Part shown: positions 34,547-46,538 of the stretch, piece after piece
Position numbering within the stretch: the stretch's first letter is position 1
Layout of the letters: the number at the start of each line of letters is the position of its first letter
NCBI GenBank assembly: GCA_034509925.1
Contig: CM067533.1
Span: forward strand, 470,001 to 534,000
DNA: 64,000 bases
Reading direction: 5' to 3'
From: Hirudinaria manillensis
Taxonomy: Eukaryota; Annelida; Clitellata; Hirudinida; Hirudinidae
Translations under genes and position numbers: made by a program
Notes under the pieces: generated by a model
Database searches by the model: none
What the model saw: only the letters and a program-made list of their open reading frames with translations
What the model was told of the DNA's origin: nothing

Positions 34547-35879
34547 TTATCCGTAAGTGAACAGAAAGAGTTGTGGTGTTATGTTTCTCATCATGTTAGA
34601 AAATGCAACGTCTCCGTCATCTAAAGCGAAAAAGGAAAACATGAAAATGTCTATCGTTGACTTTGAATAATATTAATGATAATAATAATAATAATAATAA
34701 TAAAAAATAATATATTTAGCTTATAGGAGAATTATATTATTATATCTATACTAATCAGTTTAACGTCTGAAAAATCTAAACAATTAAAATACATAATTCT
34801 TAATACTCTCGATTTTATACCACCTACCTTTCAATCACTAACCTATCTTACAGCCACCTACCCATCACATTTATCAAGAGACCGTATCCCATAGTATTCT
34901 TTGTGCTTTGAGCGTAGGTAAATCGAGGTCTTCCTTTGACAAAGATAAAGGCCAGAGAAAATGTTGACCGGGCCTCATATGTCTGTCCAAACCGCCTACT
35001 GATATACCTGGCAGTGTCCAAGGTGTAGATGTTTCCGACTGAAAATCCTATCACGAACGTTCCATTTGGTCCCTCTTTGTCTACGTAATTCTGAAATCTG
35101 GTCAATTCGTTAGCTGAGGCTACGGTATCGAAACGCATGTGCTTCGACGGAAGGCAGGTTGTCGTGTTCAACTCGAATGTCTGAATGCCACGCGAATTGT
35201 TGTAAATGGCCCACGAGTTGTCAAACTTTCTGACCCTGTAACCGACCATATTGTTCTTCGATAAGAAGTTGGCCGGATTCCACTCGATCACGCAATTCCA
35301 CTTTTGGTCTGAAGTAAGTTAATAATATTAAATTGAGTAATATTTAATGAGATTATCAGATATGGTCGCCTACTCATCAGATATCATCAGATATATTAAT
35401 GTTAAAAATATTTAAAGAAATCTCCCATGGCGAGCAAATTCATTAATAAAACAATAAAATTCCTTATCCTTTACTTATTGTATGCATGAGCAAGTTTTAC
35501 AAATCAATACATTCAAAGAGCAAATACCTCTTTTTACAAAATTCTGACAAGTATCGTCTTCGATAAAAACCATGTTGTACATGGTATGTAGGGCGTAACA
35601 GAATCCCTCTCCATTGCTCAATCTAACTAACTGATAGGTAACGCATTTTGGATCCATTATACAGAATAGGCTGCATTCTTTCATTTCTGCGGTGATCGCT
35701 GGTGTGGACAATTTTGCCATGTATTTCCAAGTTTTTACCTGAACATTCGGCGGATCGCCAACGCACATATTTTGGCCTTCGAACTTTGACCTTTGGAAAA
35801 GGGCAGCCTCACCTGGTGCCATCTGTGATACGAATATCAAAAATGATGTTAAAAGAGCAACAATGGACAACGGATTCAT
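34547..35879 (-). CDS. PI9: secreted PAN-ILEI protein, subfamily D
   Basis: Exons on minus: 35528-35879, 34862-35308, 34547-34620; 290 residues. The start ATG at 35879 opens MNPLSIVALLTSF. PAN-like domain: ECSLFCIMDPKC, GFCYALHT, DDTCQNFVKR. Exon 2: DQKWNCVIEWNPANFLSKNN, YNNSRGIQTFELNTTTC. The first half is nearly identical to PI8, while the last third (DTARYISRRFGQTYEARSTF, VKGRPRFTYAQ) has diverged strongly. Exon 3: DDGDVAFSNMMRNITPQLF, stopping five codons earlier than PI8. The donor of exon 2 reads G|GTAGGT with a second GTAGG-like site overlapping, so alternative 3' ends are conceivable. Confidence 0.86.
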
Positions 35880-36757
35880 GCTTTGAATCGAGCAAGGAGA
35901 GTCTCAATGTCTTAGGAATTTCGAATTTGATCTTACGGTTCTCTTATTTATGAGTTGGACTTGATGAGCACTTTGGCAACGTCTTTTGTCGTAGAAACAT
36001 TAAGATTCAGTTCGGTTCGTCATCACTAAAATCGTTTCTTTTGTTTCATTGTTTGTGGCTGTCATTGGTCACGATCACTCGTAATGTTCCAGTTTTCTTA
36101 GACCATGAAATGTTTTAATTTTTTCAAACAAATCCATTTGCAGAAATAAGCACTAAGTAACACTAGAATCAGAAGTTTAATGGGTTTAGACTTTTAGGTT
36201 ATAAATTGGTTATAAATGATTATTCGAAATAATTTCTGCATATCTCCTATTACTTAGTAGTCTGTGTTATGTATCTATGTTATTTGAGACTAAACAGAAA
36301 CTAATAAATATCATAATTTTAAGATCACTTATTAACAAAACTCTCCAATGCGAAATTATTGAAAATAAGGACAGCAAAAAAAATTGAGAATTTTTCTTTT
36401 CTCAAACTTCTCAAAGTTAGAAAGCTAAAATGGGTCGACAGGTGAACAAGAGAAAGAAGACAGGTTATTGTTTGGTGACCCACACCTTATCACATTTCAA
36501 GTGCGACACCATCACATCAGCACGACATCTTCACAGCTAAATCATTTATTGTAATTTCAAATTGTTATAATTTAATCATTTAGTTGTAGTTAACCATTTT
36601 TTATGACTTGGAAACATTATGTACATTTAATACTATTATTTAATCCAATATGTCTCATTTTAAGAGAATGTGCCGTTGTAATCAATCTTTATTTTTATCA
36701 CCAACCATTATTATAAAATAAATTTATTAATAATTAATAATAATTGTTTTCAATAAG
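35880..36757. other. Spacer between PI9 and the DUF4211-like gene
   Basis: 35880-36440 is the subfamily D upstream flank with a CATAAATA element at 35945-35952. The remainder is AT-rich. AATAAA on minus at 36723-36728 lies about 30 bp after the stop of the neighbouring gene. Confidence 0.5.
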
Positions 36758-38323
36758 TTAGTGCTCCACCTCCATCATATTTAGTCCGCACGACTTCAAA
36801 ATCTTTAGTAGCATTCCATAAAAATGTCTTATTCTGGGCCTATCGGTCATGATATCGTTCAAGATATCCACCTCAGAATGATTGCTGGAACTTTGTCTCA
36901 GTGCCACCTCATTCTCTGAATCTTCGAATAAGTGAAATGGGAAGTGGCGAGCAGCGTGGTAGTTAATAGCCATGGCCATTGCAGAATCGCTCAGGTAAAA
37001 CATGATGTTCTTGCGTCTGGACACATTCCGCAACGTTTGTTTGAGATACGGCTGTCCGTGTAAATTGAAACATTTTGTGGCGGCGTCCTTAGAATCAGCG
37101 ATTGCCTGACAAGCAACGAAACTATCTGGAGATGAGCTGATCAATTCCGATACGGAATAGTAAGGACAGTCGTCTAGAACCTCCTTGAAATATGGATCCC
37201 ATTGTACACATCCTTCGATACCTTCCATGGCGTTTTTCAGCATGGAATCAATTTGTTCGACAGACTCTAGATAACATCCAGTCTTTTCAGATTTAATTCT
37301 TTGGAGAAAGTCTCTTGATAGGCAGTGGCGGACGATGACCTGAGAATAGGTGTTGAAGATTTCCATGATTTGGTCTTTGTCCAATCTCTCGTCTAGAGAG
37401 GCAGGTGAAACGCGATTCTTGAAAATAACAGTTTGTTCGTCGAGTATCTTAACCTGAATGGCCCTATGCTGATCGGTTAAGTTTCCTTTGATGATAGTGA
37501 ATGCTTTTGTGCTCTTGAAAATATTCCTCCCATCAGTTCTGACGTACTCATACGTTTCTAGCAGATTATTGCCGGATATCTTCCAGATTTGGAAGACTTC
37601 TCCGTTGTACGTGTCTGCTCTTGCCATGACGAAATCTCCATTTAGATATTCGTGAATCTTGTTCGGGTAGGTGAAAATTATTTCGCCAACACTAACTTGT
37701 GGGTCGGCTTTGTGCTCGTCCAGACCTTTATGGCGTTTGTTGGCACCCGTCTGGGAATTAGAGTTAGATGAATTTAAGTTACCCATGCTCCTATCGTCAT
37801 CATCGTCGTCATTATCATCATCAAGGACGTTAAATTTTCTTTTCCGAGTTTCAAAATGTTTTGCTGAGTTTTCAAGGTGAGCTTCATCTTCTTCTTCTTC
37901 TTCTTCGTCGTCGTCGTCTTCTTCTTCTTCTTCGTCTTCTTCTTCTTCCACCAAAACAGATCCAAAAGTGTTACAGTGCTCCTCATTTTCAAAGGTGCCC
38001 TTCGATTTACTATATTCTCTTCGTAATGTTTGATTGGAAGGCACTTGCTTCTCTGACAAAGTCATCTCTGAAGTTGGGGACTGGTGGGCATCAGTCGATT
38101 CCTCTACAGCATGTAGATCTCTTGGCAACAAAACTCGCCTCGCGTTTTCTGGAAACAATTCTTCGTTTGTGAATTCTCTCCTAATGGCGCCTGATTCTGA
38201 TGTCACCAGGACAACATCTTCTTCGCAAGCCTTGCCATCGACAATCTGAGAAATGCTGATGAAAGAATTCGTGATATCGATTCCATTCTGCTTAAGCAAT
38301 CTGAGAAGTTCGATTCTTTGCAT
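36758..38323 (-). CDS. Intronless nuclear-type protein with a DUF4211/CCDC82-like C-terminus
   Basis: Single 521-codon ORF from ATG 38323. Residues 1-100 hold no motif I recognise. Residues about 120-150 are a Glu/Asp run (EEEEDEEEEEDDD), followed by a basic RKRK and a second Asp run near 170, typical of nuclear proteins. Residues 210-330 look like a compact domain (IFTYPNKIHEYLNGDF, VFQIWKISGNNLLETYEYV, QAIQVKILDEQTVIFKN-type strands). From about 335 a helical region resembles DUF4211: WDPYFKEVLDDCPYYS, a Cys-containing VACQAI segment, then LHGQPYLKQTL, and a His-rich helical end. The typical CxxC pair is reduced. It interrupts the PI array and is unrelated to it. Family assignment is by pattern only; function is unknown. 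Confidence 0.75.
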   Translation of the reverse strand: MQRIELLRLLKQNGIDITNSFISISQIVDGKACEEDVVLVTSESGAIRREFTNEELFPENARRVLLPRDLHAVEESTDAHQSPTSEMTLSEKQVPSNQTLRREYSKSKGTFENEEHCNTFGSVLVEEEEDEEEEEDDDDEEEEEEDEAHLENSAKHFETRKRKFNVLDDDNDDDDDDRSMGNLNSSNSNSQTGANKRHKGLDEHKADPQVSVGEIIFTYPNKIHEYLNGDFVMARADTYNGEVFQIWKISGNNLLETYEYVRTDGRNIFKSTKAFTIIKGNLTDQHRAIQVKILDEQTVIFKNRVSPASLDERLDKDQIMEIFNTYSQVIVRHCLSRDFLQRIKSEKTGCYLESVEQIDSMLKNAMEGIEGCVQWDPYFKEVLDDCPYYSVSELISSSPDSFVACQAIADSKDAATKCFNLHGQPYLKQTLRNVSRRKNIMFYLSDSAMAMAINYHAARHFPFHLFEDSENEVALRQSSSNHSEVDILNDIMTDRPRIRHFYGMLLKILKSCGLNMMEVEH

Positions 38324-39481
38324 ATCCTTTATTTATTTATTTTTCTTATTTTTTTGAGTATGAAAGAATGGACTGTAATGGCCGTAAATATTGGTTCTAA
38401 CACAGGAATGATGGGCTACGTCTCAAGGAATGTTAGAAATTTGTTTCATCCAACTTAAAATTTTACTGTGTCGGACTTATCGAGTTAGATAACCAGGGTG
38501 ATCAAAAGATTCTGAATATTTATTATAATTTAATTGTCGGAATATTTAAATTTATATAAATACATAAACGAATTATTTTTTTAATTAAATTATAGAAAAA
38601 TCATTCTATTAATTAACTTTATTTATTTATTTATTTATTTATTAGTAGATTTTTTTATCATTAGCGCTTTCGTCTAGAAATATTATTTTTGTTTACGTTT
38701 TAAAATCATTTCGTTCGATCGTTACGCCAAAACAGCTCCGATGATGTTATCTAATATTATCTAACAATGAATATTTGCAAAGAAAATTTAGAAAAAGTTA
38801 CAAATGCACCCATATTTACCTCCAATATATTCAAAATTTGGATCGATAGTGTTTTCATAATAACTACAGGTTTAATATGTGTTAAGATCCAAATGTTATA
38901 CAAAATATACAAAATGATTTGCATGAAGACACATTTTTTCTAACTTAAATTTCTCAAGCAACTTAAAAAACGAAACAAAAAAATGGAAATAGAAGAGAAT
39001 TGCAACAACTGTGAGAAAATTCAAAAAAAAAATATCTTAAGTGCATTTTTAACGCACGCGGAACAAAATAGCCATAAACTACAGATGTTGGAATCAGGAT
39101 TCTAATTAGGATTATTGCTATATTTTAGTATAATAATAATTATTATGATTACGGTGATGATAATATTACTAATTATGACAATTATTGCAACATGTATCAT
39201 TATATTAAAATAAACATATTATTATTAATATTATAATCATATTTTACTTCATAAAGTATGATGAAAGCATTACAGTAATACTTTAGTCATTCATTGTCGG
39301 CTCTGAAAAATGTCGCTGGAGGTCTCCACTTGTCCAAGCTTTATCTGTAGACACGGTTAAAATTCAAAGACGAAACTTTGCTTATGTCCCCAGTTAGAGT
39401 GACGAACGGCAAATCATCTCAAAGATATTTTTTCATTTCCTGTTAAGAAATTACAGCAATAAATTCCTACAATTATGGAAA
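38324..39481. other. AT-rich spacer
   Basis: No gene is supported. A TTTA tract lies at about 38610-38640. 39290-39440 weakly resembles the downstream side of subfamily C genes (CATTCATTGTC near 39293, as at 28945), probably the remains of the 3' part of the pseudogene that follows. Confidence 0.45.
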
Positions 39482-39790
39482 ATCAAATGCATTCTCTTAA
39501 ATCAAATAACCTCTTTTTACGAAACTATTGCAAGTTTCTTTAATGAAGTAAGCAAATTTTGTCGCATAAACGCTGTAACAATATCCTTTGCCGATGTTTG
39601 ATCTGATGATGTGACAACTGAGGCGTTTCGGATCCTACAGACAGAAAAAGCAATGTTTTTTTTTTTTACCTCAGCGTTGATTGCGGGTGAGGTCAACTCT
39701 GTCCGCATAACTCCAGATTTTCAGCGATTTTTGGGAATTATCTAAAAATCAGACATTGAAATCCTTAGATTCGACCCTCTGGAAAAGGAC
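39482..39790 (-). pseudogene. Subfamily C exon 1 pseudogene
   Basis: On minus the sequence follows PI1/PI7 exon 1 from the CTCTGGAAAAGGACTG region to GTTTCGTAAAAAGAGGTTATTTG, including an intact-looking donor. An A-tract expansion at about 39658-39667 and other indels shift the frame, the signal peptide is destroyed and there is no start codon. No companion exon 2 exists. Confidence 0.85.
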
Positions 39791-40145
39791 TGGCCCCATT
39801 TCTGTTCTTTGCTGGCAAGTTTGCCCCAACTGCACCCGACGTGACCTTTTTCTTTTCTTGGAGCTTCTTTGCTGAGAGATTTGATTTCGTCGAGTTGGGT
39901 TTGAATAAATCTTGAGGCGGTGATTGCTAACGAAAGTTTCCGACGTTCAACAGAAAATTGAAGAACAACTAAAAATTAAAAGCTGGTCCCATTACAACTA
40001 TGACTGAAGTAAGATGGAATTCTGAAGGCTGTGTTTAATAGAATAGCTCAAATATTTCTGGCAAATCCTACAGTTCCTACTGAAAATACTAGCTGATGAT
40101 CTAAGAAGAGAGGCTATGGATTTTAAACAGAATGCTGACAAGTTG
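39791..40145. other. Spacer before PI10 exon 3
   Basis: No supported feature. 39840-39960 is non-repetitive, without a conserved reading frame. Confidence 0.4.
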
Positions 40146-41287
40146 TCATTCTCCATAGAAGAGGAGAAACAATTCTGTAGAAACGAAACCATGCAGATTA
40201 ACGAATAGAATCCTGTTGTCGTCTGAAACAAAACTATGATTGTCATAAACAAGCTTGTAATTGCAAATATGTAGTAATTCGTACCCGTAACATATATCAC
40301 CATACCATATCCGTACGAACTTTGGGTCACTTGAGAAAAACATTCGTGCCAACTGCCCTTGACGTAAATAAAAGCCAATGAGTACGTGTAGCTGGTGTCG
40401 TAAATTATTCGGAGTCTACGGGAAAGATAGATCGAAGACAAACTAGTTACTACATTTCCGACAGAATAACCGATCATGAAAGTCCCATTCGGTGCCTGTT
40501 TGTCCACGTAGTTCTGTAATCTGGTCAACTCACTGCCCGAAGCCACAACATCGAATATGTTGAGCTTCTTTGGGAGGCAAGTTGTAGCATTGAGTTCCAT
40601 TATGTGGATGCCACGCGAATTGTTGTAAATGGCCCACGAGTTGTCCAACTTTTTGACCCTGTAACCCACCATGTTGTTCTTCGATAAGAAGTTGGCAGGA
40701 TTCCACTCTACGATGCAGTCCCATTTTGTATCTGATTTTATTTTACTTCGAAGTGAAAATATGTTAAACCGGAATATAATAATCTGAATCAATCAGCAAT
40801 TTCTACATTGAACGTGATCACCAAATTATCTGCATTTAATTTTCCTTATTAACAACACTTTTTATCGTCGTATTTACACTTTTTTTTTATCAATTTCATA
40901 AAAAGAACAATAGAATAAAATAAGAAAACCTCTTTTAATAAAATTCCGACAGGTATCTTCATCGATGAAAGTCATGATATAAATTCCAGCAAGGATGTAA
41001 CAGAATCCTTTGCCACTGTCCAATCTGACGACTTGATAAGAGAGGCAGTTTTCATCGAGAAGACAGTACAGACTGCATTCTTTCATTTCTTTAGTGACTG
41101 GGCTCGACGTCAGTCTACTTATTGATGACCACGTCTTTATTGGAAAAGGTGGAAGATCGTGTTGGCAAATGTTGAGACCATCAAAGCTGGACTTTTGGAA
41201 AAAGATGGCTTCCACGCCTTTGATAAGAAGTATCAATATACACGTGCATATACTTATTTGGATCTTTCCTATTTCCTTTCCAGACAT
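40146..41287 (-). CDS. PI10: secreted PAN-ILEI protein, subfamily E
   Basis: Exons on minus: 40930-41287, 40285-40731, 40146-40222; 293 residues. The start ATG at 41287 opens MSGKEIGKIQ; signal core ISICTCILILLI. PAN-like domain: ECSLYCLLDENC, GFCYILAG, DTCRNFIKR. Exon 2 opens DTKWDCIVEWNPANFLSKNN, then YNNSRGIHIMELNATTC, FDVVASGSELTRLQNY, GTFMIGYSVG. Its first two-thirds are almost identical to PI14, 20 kb away, but the last third (SLSSIYLSRRLRIIYD, CFSQ) differs. Exon 3: DDNRILFVNLHGFVSTELF. The exon 2 donor is GTACGA, a weak match, and the frame would otherwise read on through the intron for a long stretch. Confidence 0.84.
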
Positions 41288-41639
41288 ACTTAGACAGCTA
41301 GTAACTAGTCGACTGTTTCAATAGACCATCAAAAAAGCGGATTAAATGAAAACCGTTTCTAGACCACTTAATAAACTCTCAAAAACCCCACTTGTTATAA
41401 ATCACTATTTGGACAGACGAAAATTGTTTGGGGACTGCTAAGCAACGGGTATAAATTAATTATACGAACTCAACACGTTGGAAAACAAATGGACTTGTTC
41501 CGTTGAAGTCGAAAAAATTAAGTGCAGCGCATTTGTTTCTTACATTCGTTGCATATCTGGAAATTAATAAAGTAAATAAATAATGGTAAATAATATCTGG
41601 GAATTAATAAAATATATAAAAAGTGGTTGTGGCACTAAT

Positions 41640-42545
41640 CTCTAACCACCACAAATTATCGCTATGTGATGTCATGTTGGGTTATGATATAACATTTTGT
41701 CTCTTTCCGGCACTAAGAAGCGACAGTTGCAGACGAGATCCACCAAAATGTTTTATGCCAAAATAAAATTTGGCCATTACTGCCGCATGATGGATCGTTA
41801 TCTATTCACCTGAACTCCTGTTGGCGAGGATTCGCAACCTACCTCCAGCGGAAAGAAACCAAGGGAATGCAGAGAAGAATGTGAATAATGACCTTTAATG
41901 ACCGTTAGGTGGATAAAGATCTCTGAAAGCAGATCAATCTTCTTGTCATCTTCGGATTAGGCAACAATTAAATGTGAAACCTCAGTTTTAAAACTCTGAC
42001 AAGCATCAACTCCAGGCAATCAATGTCACTGAAACGATCAAAGTGAAATGTTGGTTCCACAAAAGGAGCATTGTTCTAATATAAAATTTAGAAATAATTA
42101 TTCTGATGATAAATAAAAAAATTTCATAACTTGAAAGTAACACTTTAAAATTAAATAATTTTAAATAATATACACTGAAAATTAAATAATATACAATTCT
42201 TGCGATCAGATATTTTTCATCACAAAGAATAAACCATTCTTCACGGGCGTGAATGTTAGGGTTAGGGTGATTAACGAATTTAAGTAAATATTTTTTGCAA
42301 AGAAATTTCTGAAAATAATTACGCATTGATTAAAACCTGCAATTATTTATTACTGAAGTTGTCAAAACTTGTCAGTCAAATAAGATAGATGCCGAAGCTT
42401 CCGGAAGAAGTGTCATGCCACCATATTTTTCAGTATTTAAGGCATTACATTAAAAAATCATTTATTTTCAAAGAATCTCTGGTAAACTTTCTTTCAGAAT
42501 ATTCAGGAAAATTCTGATAAAGATATAAGATTTAGCACAAATTTG
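41640..42545 (+). repeat. Orphan copy of the plus-strand PI upstream flank
   Basis: Matches the flanks upstream of PI11-PI13: ATTACTGCCGCATG, CAGAGAAGAATGTG then ATGACCTTTAATGA, ATCTTCTTGTCATCTTCGGA, AACAATTAAATGTGAA and the final CACAAATTTGATTAAA just where a start codon should follow. Instead unrelated sequence begins at about 42550. The coding part is missing. Confidence 0.65.
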
Positions 42546-42725
42546 ATTAAATAAGTTCGTTAACAATAGTCGCACCGCGCTCGCCCAAAAAGGAAATAAT
42601 AACAAGATATTGCTAGCCGCGTCCCCAAAGATCCTAAAGACCGCTCGCTACAGGTTAAAGTGCCTATACATGCCTTCGGGACTAAATAGAGTCACGAAGA
42701 AGATCGGATAAATACACATGCACAC
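42546..42725. other. GC-richer block of unknown origin
   Basis: About 180 bp around TCGCACCGCGCTCGCCC, CTAGCCGCGTCCCC, GACCGCTCGCTACAGG and CCTTCGGGACTAAATAG stand out in base composition from their surroundings. No ORF or RNA motif is recognised. It sits exactly where the orphan flank ends, so it may be an insertion or a deletion scar filler. Confidence 0.4.
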
Positions 42726-42939
42726 ACCGAACAAGTTAATTATTAATTAATTTAATGATATAATTTAAATTCTTTCATTTATCACTCGCAATCGAATTAA
42801 GAAATATCTAACTAAGTATGTTACCTAAAAGTAATATATGAGCTCCATTTCAAGCTAATATAAAAATTACAATTTCTGATTACTGTCACGTAACCAATTT
42901 GAACAGAAAATATTTATTTCCATCATTTTAGTTTTAAAA

Positions 42940-44312
42940 TTTTAATTTTTTTGACAGTTTTAAAATCATTTGACAGAGTGTGTTGACAGTGCATCCTACA
43001 ATAAAAAATGAGGCCTTTTGAAATGCTTTGCGATGACAGCTTAATTCGTGCACTCTGGGACTAAAGAAATCTTGAAGTTCTGGCATTTCATGTTCAAAAT
43101 CTAGAAAGATTGTACACCTAGTGACCCACAGATGTGTCTGCAATATTTTATTTTGTCTCTGTTTTATGTTCATTCACCAATCACTCAGTCAGTCAATTAG
43201 TTCAGGCCTTATTATAGGTAACGTTCACGATATATTTAACTTTAATCGATATGATCTAAATTGTGAAATTATAATATTTTTATATTGATATAATGTATTG
43301 CATGTATATATAACGCAGGTACGTAGTTAATTGGCAGATTGATTCCGCAGGCATCATTACCATAGCAACAGTGATGAATAACTTTTGCAGTGAAATTTCT
43401 GAAACTAAATGTTAGAAAATATTTAGTCGATCTTTAGAATGTCTTTTAAAACTGGGTCGGATGTGAAGGCACTTCTTAACTATTTGTTAACCAATGCCCA
43501 TTTGCTTAGTGAGCAAACACAAGGACAACGCTCTCCCTGGCGTCCTATGCCGAGTGTCGGACAACACCTCTCCCATTAGAGCCACATACAGGAACAATAC
43601 CTATCCGGCCATACTAATGGTGTGTTACAATAACAATGGTCTGGAACACACCAACGACGAAAAGAAACTAAAGATTTGGTGAAAGAAATGTGAGTCATGA
43701 CCTTTAACGATTGATAGATGGACAAAGATCTTTGAAATCAAGTCAATCTTCCTGTCAGCTTCGGAGTAGGAGACAATTAAACGTAACAACTGGGTTTTAA
43801 AATTTTGAATCAACTTCAGCCAATCAATGTTTGCCGAATGGTCACAGAGAATCCTGGTCTCACAAAGGAGAATTGTTCTAATAAAAAAATTTGTAAAAAT
43901 TATTGTGACGATAAATCGAAAAAAATTAAAACTCTAAATAAACAAACTTTATTCACAATAATTGCGAACCGATATTTTTCATCACCAAAGACTGCAGAAA
44001 ATTAGTCACGGGAGTTTATTTGTAATGGAACCAAATTAGGAAAAATACCTTTTTCTGAAATATTTCACAAAACAGGTCACACGCTGCTATTATAGAAGTT
44101 GTCAAAAACTGTCAGATAAAATAAATTCTAAAAATCTGAAAAGAACTCATATCATCATATTTTCGGGTTTTTAAGACATTTCTTCGAGCGAAATCCCCTA
44201 TTTTTTGAAAAATTTGAAAAAAATTCGAAAATTCTCAGGAAAATTTTATTCGTTCAGAATATTCTGCAAACGTCCAATATTTCGCACTAATTTGATAAAC
44301 TGTTCATTTTAA
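42940..44312 (+). repeat. Upstream flank of PI11 (duplication unit)
   Basis: About 1.3 kb homologous to 52830-54183 and 56630-58245. Shared landmarks are AATGAGG with GATGACAGCTTAATTCG (about 43009-43050), GATTGTACACC, CAGGTACGTAGTTAATTGGC, CATTTGCTTAG, ATGACCTTTAACGATTGATAG and GCACTAATTTGATAAACTG just before the ATG. It holds an antisense coding-like segment (43108 down to 42950). Confidence 0.7.
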
Positions 44313-45570
44313 ATGGTAATGAATTCAAAATTCCATACAGCTTGTCTCCTCGTTCTGATGGCATTCATCGGCCGGAATCAAGCCCCTTTCTTCCAAAGAC
44401 TGAAGACGTCAGGATATGGTGGTTGCTTTGCTCCATTCGGCAATAGCCCGGTAAAGGTCTGGCCGTATGCGGACAACTTAACGTCAGCGTCAATAAGCAG
44501 GCAGACAAAAGAATGTTCCCTCTGGTGTCTCACGGGACCCAAGAAGTGCTTGGTCCACCAGTTAGTAAGAAGCAAGGATGGTCGTGGTTTCTGCCACATT
44601 TACGATAAACTTAATACCTTGATAGAAACTGAAGCAACTATCTGCCAATCGTTTGTAAAGAGGGGTTAGTACATTTGAAATTAAATGTTATTCTTTAGGA
44701 TAATAGTTTTGCCGATGTAGATCTAGAAAGTTAAGTCGTTTGGATTATATTAAAATTTGTAATTTAATTTTTTGGGTTTAACATGTTAAATTCTCCATAG
44801 AAAAGAAAATGGATTGCATTATTCGTTGGAACCCATCAAACTTTATAGCGAAGAACCCCATAGTCGGATATGCAGTACAAAAGGCAGATCAATCCTGGTC
44901 CATTTACAACAACTCTCGTGGCATCCATATCATCGGATTGAATTCAACCACTTGTCAACCTTATAGTCACGAGGTTTTTGACACTATAGTATCGGTTAGT
45001 GAAAGGAACAGATTTCAATCTTCCAGCGACTCTAAAGTTATACCTGGTTCGTACATGATCGGATTTTCTGCTGGTGACTTCTTTAATGTCGCTTTGGTAA
45101 ACTTCCTTGAAACAAAATATGGAATTATATATTCCCTATATGACGTTCATTCTCTGGCCTTCATATGCGTCAAGAACGACGTGAAAAGCTGTCGAAGTCA
45201 ATCATCGAGCGCTTTTAAATTTGGATTCACTACATTCACGATCGGTGAAGAAAGTCATTAATAAATAAATCACATTATTAATAATTTACTAAATATTATT
45301 TCGTTATTTTTAATTATTATATTATTGCATCTTTAAGCAGAATTAATTATAGTTAATATATTGCATTTAGATTATAGCAGCACAAACTTCAAACCATTCA
45401 TGATAAGTTCTGTGCAATAAGATTTGAAAATCAGTAATTAATTAATATTATAATGAGGTTCCGCCTTGCACTTCACAGACGATGTGAAGGACACTCCTTT
45501 TTATCCTCTATCGGAAGGCAATGGAAGATTTTCCACGTTATACAAAATGGCTTGGAGGGTGGTTCTCTAA
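44313..45570 (+). CDS. PI11: secreted PAN-ILEI protein, subfamily F
   Basis: Exons on plus: 44313-44664, 44801-45244, 45479-45570; 295 residues. The start ATG at 44313 opens MVMNSKFHTACLLVLMAF, a signal peptide ending near residue 24. PAN-like domain: GGCFAPFG, ECSLWCLTGPKKC, GFCHIYDK, TICQSFVKR. Exon 2: EKKMDCIIRWNPSNFIAKN, SWSIYNNSRGIHIIGLNSTTC, FDTIVSVSERNRFQ, GSYMIGFSAG, SLAFICVKND, SCRSQ. Exon 3, spliced after CTTCACAG, gives DDVKDTPFYPLSEGNGRF. Exon 1 is almost identical to PI12 and PI13, while exon 2 after GSYMIG and exon 3 differ. Confidence 0.87.
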
Positions 45571-46303
45571 TTGACACTCAAAAATGGCAGAGAATCCATT
45601 GATGACTGCCAATTTATTTTCATTTAATAATTGACGTTCAGAAAACAATTCATTGATTGGCATTCATTTATTTTGTTTTGTCGGATTGTTTTAACCAAAC
45701 ACCAAGTGGATTCGCACAGGTTGCGATAAATTGCATTTGGATTTCCCTTCAGGCAAATGTTATTTTTTCCACAATTTCAATATAATAAAATCTGTAAATA
45801 TATTTCAGCTTTCTAAATTTACAACTAATACAAAAAAAAAAGTATGTGTCCTTTATATTACAAAATTTGAATGTTCTAAAATACCTATTGAATGATTAGA
45901 AAATTATCAGATAAAATTCACCAAATCAATACCACATTCAATTCATCATACTCATCTTACCAGACTGAAACTACTAAGATATCTATGTATTGAACACGGC
46001 CAACTGATATTAGATCTATGCCTTCTATTTAAAATCATCGTTGCTATGGCATGTCATTAAGTTCAAGAAATCCATTATCCACCAGACAGTGACAAAGAAG
46101 TGCTTTAAAATCCTAGCGTGATTATTTGGCTTTGCTAAAAATAGGATAGTTTAAAAAAAATCTAGAGAACTCGGATTAAGTATTCTAAAAAATTGGTTTC
46201 AATCTCATTCATTGCTAGTCAGCTTTAAAAAACTTACCAAAGATTCAGTTGATATGCTCAATATAGGACCGTCGAATTTATTCAAAGGTAAAAACAGCTA
46301 TAA

Positions 46304-46375
<72 letters not shown>
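45571..46375 (+). mobile_element. PI11 downstream flank with a LINE relic ending in a TAA tract
   Basis: Up to about 45985 the sequence matches the PI12 downstream flank (55411-55830). At about 45950-46065 a plus frame reads THLTRLKLLRYLCIEHGQ, LILDLCLLFKIIV, the end region of a CR1/L2-type reverse transcriptase. The relic runs to GCTATAAATTAATAATAA, and the TAA tract occupies 46305-46375. This looks like the 3' tail of an old LINE, and it served as the insertion site of the element that follows. Confidence 0.5.
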
Positions 46376-46538
46376 CGCATTATCGCTCAGCCGTAGTGTT
46401 ACTGTGCTGAGAAAACCGAATAATTCTGTGCTTAAAACTTAATAAATTTACGTGAATTTATTGAATTAAGCATTAGAAGTATATCCTAACGGATATTCGT
46501 TTGTTCGGTAAGTTGTGTACGCGGATATTGTACGTACA

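Noticed and set aside
42255-42275. GTTAGGGTTAGGG and CCCTAACCC pieces (also 5525, 26176, 53095, 57180) as interstitial telomere repeats
   Set aside because: Only two or three units each; those in the plus-strand flanks are ordinary shared flank sequence.
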